Under the pieces are notes generated by a model, which was not told the DNA's origin, searched no databases, and worked only from the letters and a program-made list of their open reading frames with translations. A stretch of DNA of 64,000 nucleotides from Bin5 sp965221345 (lineage in GTDB: Bacteria; Chloroflexota; Anaerolineae; Caldilineales; Caldilineaceae), in contig CBDCSD010000001.1 in assembly GCA_965221345.1 (NCBI GenBank), positions 1,054,001-1,118,000 on the forward strand, read 5' to 3'. Numbering within the stretch: the stretch's first letter is position 1; the number at the start of each line of letters is the position of its first letter. Shown piece by piece: positions 60,952-64,000 of this stretch. The position numbers and the translations under genes were made by a program.

Positions 60952-61883
60952 CCTTTTACTTCTCCCGCGTAGTAGACCCAAGCCTCCGAGCTGCGCACTA
61001 CCAGCACCGTCAAGAGCATCACGATCGCGAAGAGTACCCAGGCAATGGCCGAAGCATATCCGAAGTGGAACTGCTGGAATCCCTTGCGGTACAGCAGAAG
61101 AACCATCGTCAACGTGGAGTTGTCAGGCCCTCCCGCCGTGATAATGAAAGACTGTGTAAAGATCTGCCACGCGCCGATAATGCTGATGATAAGATTGAAG
61201 TAGATGGTCGGCGTCAGCATCGGCAGCGTGATCCGCCAAAAGCGATGCCAGGCGTTGGCCCCGTCTATAGAGGCCGCATCGTACAGATCGGTCGGAATCC
61301 CCTGCAGACCTGCCAAGTACAGCAGCATATTCCCGCCCGCTGCCCAAACCCCCATCAGTATGAAGGCAGGCATCGCCCACGTCGTGGAAAAGAGCCACTT
61401 CGGTCCCTCTATCCCCACGAGCGCCAATCCCTGGTTGATCAACCCCCAGCGCGGCTGGAGCAGATACTTCCACAGGATGGCGACCGCAACGCCCGAAACT
61501 ATCGAGGGCAGATAATAGACGACGCGATAGACCCCCTGCAACTTGATGCCCTGATTCAGCAGCAAAGCGATCACGAGCGAGAAGACGAGCGCAAGCGGCA
61601 CCATGCCGAAGGCGTAATATGCGGTGACCGAGAGACTCTTCCAGAACAGGGGATCGCTGAACAACCTCGTGTAGTTCTTAAGACCGATGAATTCGAAAGT
61701 CGTGAAAAAGTCCGTCTTGAAGAGGCTGATCCCAAACGAGGCAAGCATCGCGCCGGCGTTGAGCGTCAGAAATTTGATGATCCATGGGGAGATAAAGAGG
61801 TAGCCTGCAATGTTCATACGGGCTTGCGGCGAAAGGGTAAACCGGCGAGGCGCCGGCGAACCGCCAGAGACTGCTTGCGCCAT
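60948..61883 (-). CDS. Sugar ABC transporter permease (MalF-like), operon 4
   Basis: A 311-residue CUT1 permease. Start: ATG at 61881-61883 with GGGAGGAACT before it; a 17-codon longer frame lies in the hairpin region and is rejected. The first helix is NIAGYLFISPWIIKFLTL and the EAA loop is TDLYDAASIDGANAWHRFWR. Overlaps its partner by 4 bp. Confidence 0.94.
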   Translation of the reverse strand: MAQAVSGGSPAPRRFTLSPQARMNIAGYLFISPWIIKFLTLNAGAMLASFGISLFKTDFFTTFEFIGLKNYTRLFSDPLFWKSLSVTAYYAFGMVPLALVFSLVIALLLNQGIKLQGVYRVVYYLPSIVSGVAVAILWKYLLQPRWGLINQGLALVGIEGPKWLFSTTWAMPAFILMGVWAAGGNMLLYLAGLQGIPTDLYDAASIDGANAWHRFWRITLPMLTPTIYFNLIISIIGAWQIFTQSFIITAGGPDNSTLTMVLLLYRKGFQQFHFGYASAIAWVLFAIVMLLTVLVVRSSEAWVYYAGEVKG

Positions 61884-61915
61884 AGTTCCTCCCACTGTGA
61901 GGAGAGTGCGAAGAA

Positions 61916-61950
61916 GAGTGAGGAGAGAGAGCAACTCTGTCTCCTCACTC
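61916..61950 (-). repeat. GA/CT-rich inverted repeat at SBP-permease junction, operon 4
   Basis: GAGTGAGGAGA (61916-61926) is the exact complement of TCTCCTCACTC (61940-61950), with a 13-bp loop. It fills the 85-bp gap between the SBP stop (61969) and the permease start. Confidence 0.65.
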
Positions 61951-61968
61951 CTGCTCTCTCACTTTTCG

Positions 61969-63339
61969 TTATTCCAGGCTGGCCTGGTACGCTTCCACCT
62001 CCGCGCAAACCTCGATCAAATGGCTCGGATCCTCGTCACCCAGATTGAAGACCCTCTCCATCGCCGGGCCGATCAGTTCCATCGCCGCGTCGTTGTCCTT
62101 GAACCAGATCACATTCTCCAGATAGCCCATTTCCGTCATCTCGGGGATGATTTCAAGGTGCTTGTCCGCAATCGAGGGGAACTCATCACGGTAGACATCG
62201 ACCGCCTTGGCCAAGAGGGACTTGCGTATCGGCAGTGAACCTTCCGAACGCAGCGTGCCCAGTTCCTGGAATACCGGGCCTGCCAGGAAATTGATGAATT
62301 CCCACGCTTCGTCAGGATAGCTGCTGCCCTTCCAGATCGACCAGGCATCGGCATCGCCCAGCGCATTGCGCTGCACCGGCCCGCTGGGCACGTGTGCGTA
62401 GTCCCAGTTTATCTGCTGGCCAACCTGCTCTGACTGCTGCGCCGGCCGCACATTGAACCAGGGGATGGCTACCCGCCCGGACACGAAGTCGTCGTATGTC
62501 CCACTCACGTCCTCCGGTCGGATAAATGGATTCGGCTCCTTGACCCACATGTTCTCGTACAGCCAGTTCATGGCCTGCTGTGAGGAAGGTTCATCCAGCC
62601 AGCAGTCAGTGTCGTCGTTGGGATTGACGTAGTCGCCCCCAAAGCTGCGCAGCCAGCCGAAGAACTCCGCCGAGGAAGTGGCGATCAGCCGCGTGCCCCA
62701 GACGTCGGTCGTGCCGTCGCCGTCGCGATCATGGGTTAGCGCCTCAGCCATATTCGTGAGTTCTTGCCAGTCCCAGTCCGCGCCAAAGTTGGCAGGATAG
62801 TCAACGCCGAACTCATCGAAAACATCCTTGTTGTAGGCCATGCAGCGCACATCAATGTACTTGGGCATGCCCACGCGAATGCCCCGGATGCGCAGCCTGG
62901 TCCACTGGGCCTCGATAAAGTCGTCCAGATCCTCTTCCGTCAGGTCGCGGTCAACGTAGGGCTGGATGTCCAGGATCAGGTCCTTGGCGACCCAGACATA
63001 GAAGATGTCGGGCCAGGCCTGGAAGATATCGACCGCATCGCCCGCGATCATCGACGTCACCAGCTTGTCCGCCCAGCCGCTTGCAGCTGTCTCAACATTG
63101 ATATTGATCTGGGGATCCGTATTCTCAGTGAAATTGTCCTTGATAATGTCAGGAAATACCTCCTGTGCCTTCTGCGAGTGTGGTCGGGACATGAAACGCA
63201 GCGTGATGGTTTCTGCGGCGGGCATGTCGTCGCCAGGTGCCATCGTCTGCGCGGGGACGCAGGCTGCCATGGCAACACCGACAGTTCCTATAGTAGCGCC
63301 CTTGAGAATATCGCGGCGCGTTAGCCTCTTTGCATTCAT
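61969..63339 (-). CDS. Sugar ABC transporter substrate-binding lipoprotein, operon 4
   Basis: A 456-residue CUT1 solute-binding protein with a Tat-like TRRDILK motif and lipobox Cys27 (AMAACVPA). Segments such as SMIAGDAVDIFQAWPDIFYV and GRVAIPWFNVRPAQQSEQVG fit the two-lobed fold. The ATG has GGAGGTGACAGC before it. It heads the operon. The ligand is unknown; the only sugar-linked gene just upstream is a DegT/DnrJ aminotransferase. Confidence 0.93.
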   Translation of the reverse strand: MNAKRLTRRDILKGATIGTVGVAMAACVPAQTMAPGDDMPAAETITLRFMSRPHSQKAQEVFPDIIKDNFTENTDPQININVETAASGWADKLVTSMIAGDAVDIFQAWPDIFYVWVAKDLILDIQPYVDRDLTEEDLDDFIEAQWTRLRIRGIRVGMPKYIDVRCMAYNKDVFDEFGVDYPANFGADWDWQELTNMAEALTHDRDGDGTTDVWGTRLIATSSAEFFGWLRSFGGDYVNPNDDTDCWLDEPSSQQAMNWLYENMWVKEPNPFIRPEDVSGTYDDFVSGRVAIPWFNVRPAQQSEQVGQQINWDYAHVPSGPVQRNALGDADAWSIWKGSSYPDEAWEFINFLAGPVFQELGTLRSEGSLPIRKSLLAKAVDVYRDEFPSIADKHLEIIPEMTEMGYLENVIWFKDNDAAMELIGPAMERVFNLGDEDPSHLIEVCAEVEAYQASLE

Positions 63340-63527
63340 GCTGTCACCTCCAGTACAGGGGGCGAGAAACCTCGCCGTCTGGGTAGTTGGTCTTGCCCAA
63401 TGGTGTGGGCGAACCGGCCCTCCGCCGCTGTCGGGCGAAAACTAAATACAGACACGGGAAACGATTCGCGCAGCAAGCACGTAGACTGCTGTGACCTCTT
63501 CCACCCCCTTTCCAATCCTACTGTACA

Positions 63528-64000
63528 TCACTCTTCGCTTCGCACCCGCCCCACTGCGTCCCACAAGGCCGCAGCCATATACTCGTTCTCCTCCTCCTTC
63601 ATGAGCGGGTGCAAGGCCATACAAAATAAGCGCGCGCTGAGTTCATCGGAGTCGGGCAGTTCCTGGCCGGCAGTCTGCTCACGAAGGAACGTTGAATCCG
63701 CATAGACCGCACGGTTGTAGACCCCGCACCCCACCCCGTGTTCTTCATTCATTATCTGCATGAGACGGTCGCGCTTCTCCCCGGCCCATTCGCGCGGCAC
63801 CAGCATCGTGTACAGGTAATAGGTATGTTCATAGCCGGGCGGCTCGTAAGGCAGCGTCAGTTCGGGAATGCCCCTCAGCAGTTCGTCCCGCTCTTTGGCC
63901 GCCTTCACCCGTTGCGCGGTCATCTCGTCAAGACGCCGCAGTTGCACCAGGCCGACCGCCGCCTGCACCTTGGTAATCTTGTAATTCGTGCCCCAGCCGT
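63528..64000 (-). CDS. DegT/DnrJ/EryC1-type aminotransferase, C-terminal part (runs off right edge)
   Basis: A partial minus-strand frame of about 157 residues, open to the window edge. It begins GWGTNYKITKVQAAVGLVQL, which matches the conserved block after the PLP lysine in DegT/DnrJ sugar aminotransferases, then RRLDEM and the C-terminal domain with YEHTYYLYTML and MNEEHGVGCGVYNRAVY. Members transfer an amino group to keto-sugars on nucleotide or scaffold substrates. It ends 188 bp before the SBP gene of operon 4. The active-site lysine is outside the window. Confidence 0.88.
   Translation of the reverse strand, partial: GWGTNYKITKVQAAVGLVQLRRLDEMTAQRVKAAKERDELLRGIPELTLPYEPPGYEHTYYLYTMLVPREWAGEKRDRLMQIMNEEHGVGCGVYNRAVYADSTFLREQTAGQELPDSDELSARLFCMALHPLMKEEENEYMAAALWDAVGRVRSEE

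Overview
The window is most likely a chromosomal segment of a Chloroflexota bacterium, perhaps Caldilineales-like. This is inferred from moderately high GC, from substrate-binding proteins (SBPs) that combine a Tat-type RR motif with a lipobox, and from dense sugar-catabolic clusters with phytanoyl-CoA-dioxygenase-like, Gfo/Idh/MocA, ThuA, DUF2961 and DUF4058 genes. Nearly all genes lie on the minus strand, so operons are read from high to low coordinates. Plus-strand genes are an IS701-type transposase, two DUF4058 genes and one DUF2961 gene. No rRNA or tRNA gene and no CRISPR array was seen.

Layout. 1-9930: an Opp/Dpp-type importer operon with a strong promoter, an SBP, permease B, a six-hairpin glycosidase-like gene, permease C, a fused DppD-DppF ATPase and a GH172 (DUF2961) gene cut by the window edge. 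This looks like an oligosaccharide importer with its own glycosidases. 10217-18681: a lipoprotein HlyD-like adaptor, then a catabolic operon (ThuA, two tandem aldo/keto reductases, a ThDP enzyme, a Gfo/Idh oxidoreductase) split by an IS701-family element. 18805-20475: a decayed zone with an ISAs1 transposase remnant and a broken copy of the DUF4380-like gene. 20474-24187: a sugar ABC operon flanked by 36-bp direct repeats. 24530-25010: another degenerate coding remnant. 25055-30827: GH5-like hydrolase, DUF4380-like protein, PhyH, class III aminotransferase, PhyH. 30981-34323: a second sugar ABC operon. 34949-38130: AGE-family epimerase and a two-domain esterase. 38461-40682: a 58-bp hairpin repeat array and a DUF4058 gene pair. 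40762-43636: a GH172 gene and a GH32/43-like beta-propeller enzyme. 43698-51780: a third sugar ABC operon with two near-duplicate SBPs, plus ROK, cupin and Gfo/Idh genes. 51837-55930: duplicated sterol-desaturase-like genes, a transaldolase-like gene and a mosaic of gene fragments. 56040-56503: a HicBA toxin-antitoxin locus with a nonsense codon in hicA. 56630-59711: PhyH and an orphan Dpp-type permease pair. 60058-63339: a fourth sugar ABC operon. 63528-64000: the C-terminal part of a DegT/DnrJ aminotransferase.

How it works together. The region is a stack of carbohydrate uptake and degradation modules. Four CUT1-type importers (SBP plus two permeases) encode no ATPase, so they probably share one encoded elsewhere. 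The glycosidases, esterase, epimerase, oxidoreductases, ThDP enzyme and transaldolase-like protein would process the imported sugars. At every one of the five SBP-to-permease junctions there is a hairpin-forming inverted repeat, four of them GA/CT-rich and related, which probably sets SBP excess over the permeases. The region is evolving quickly: paralogous gene pairs, IS insertion, pseudogenes, and one stretch of fragments joined at short microhomologies.
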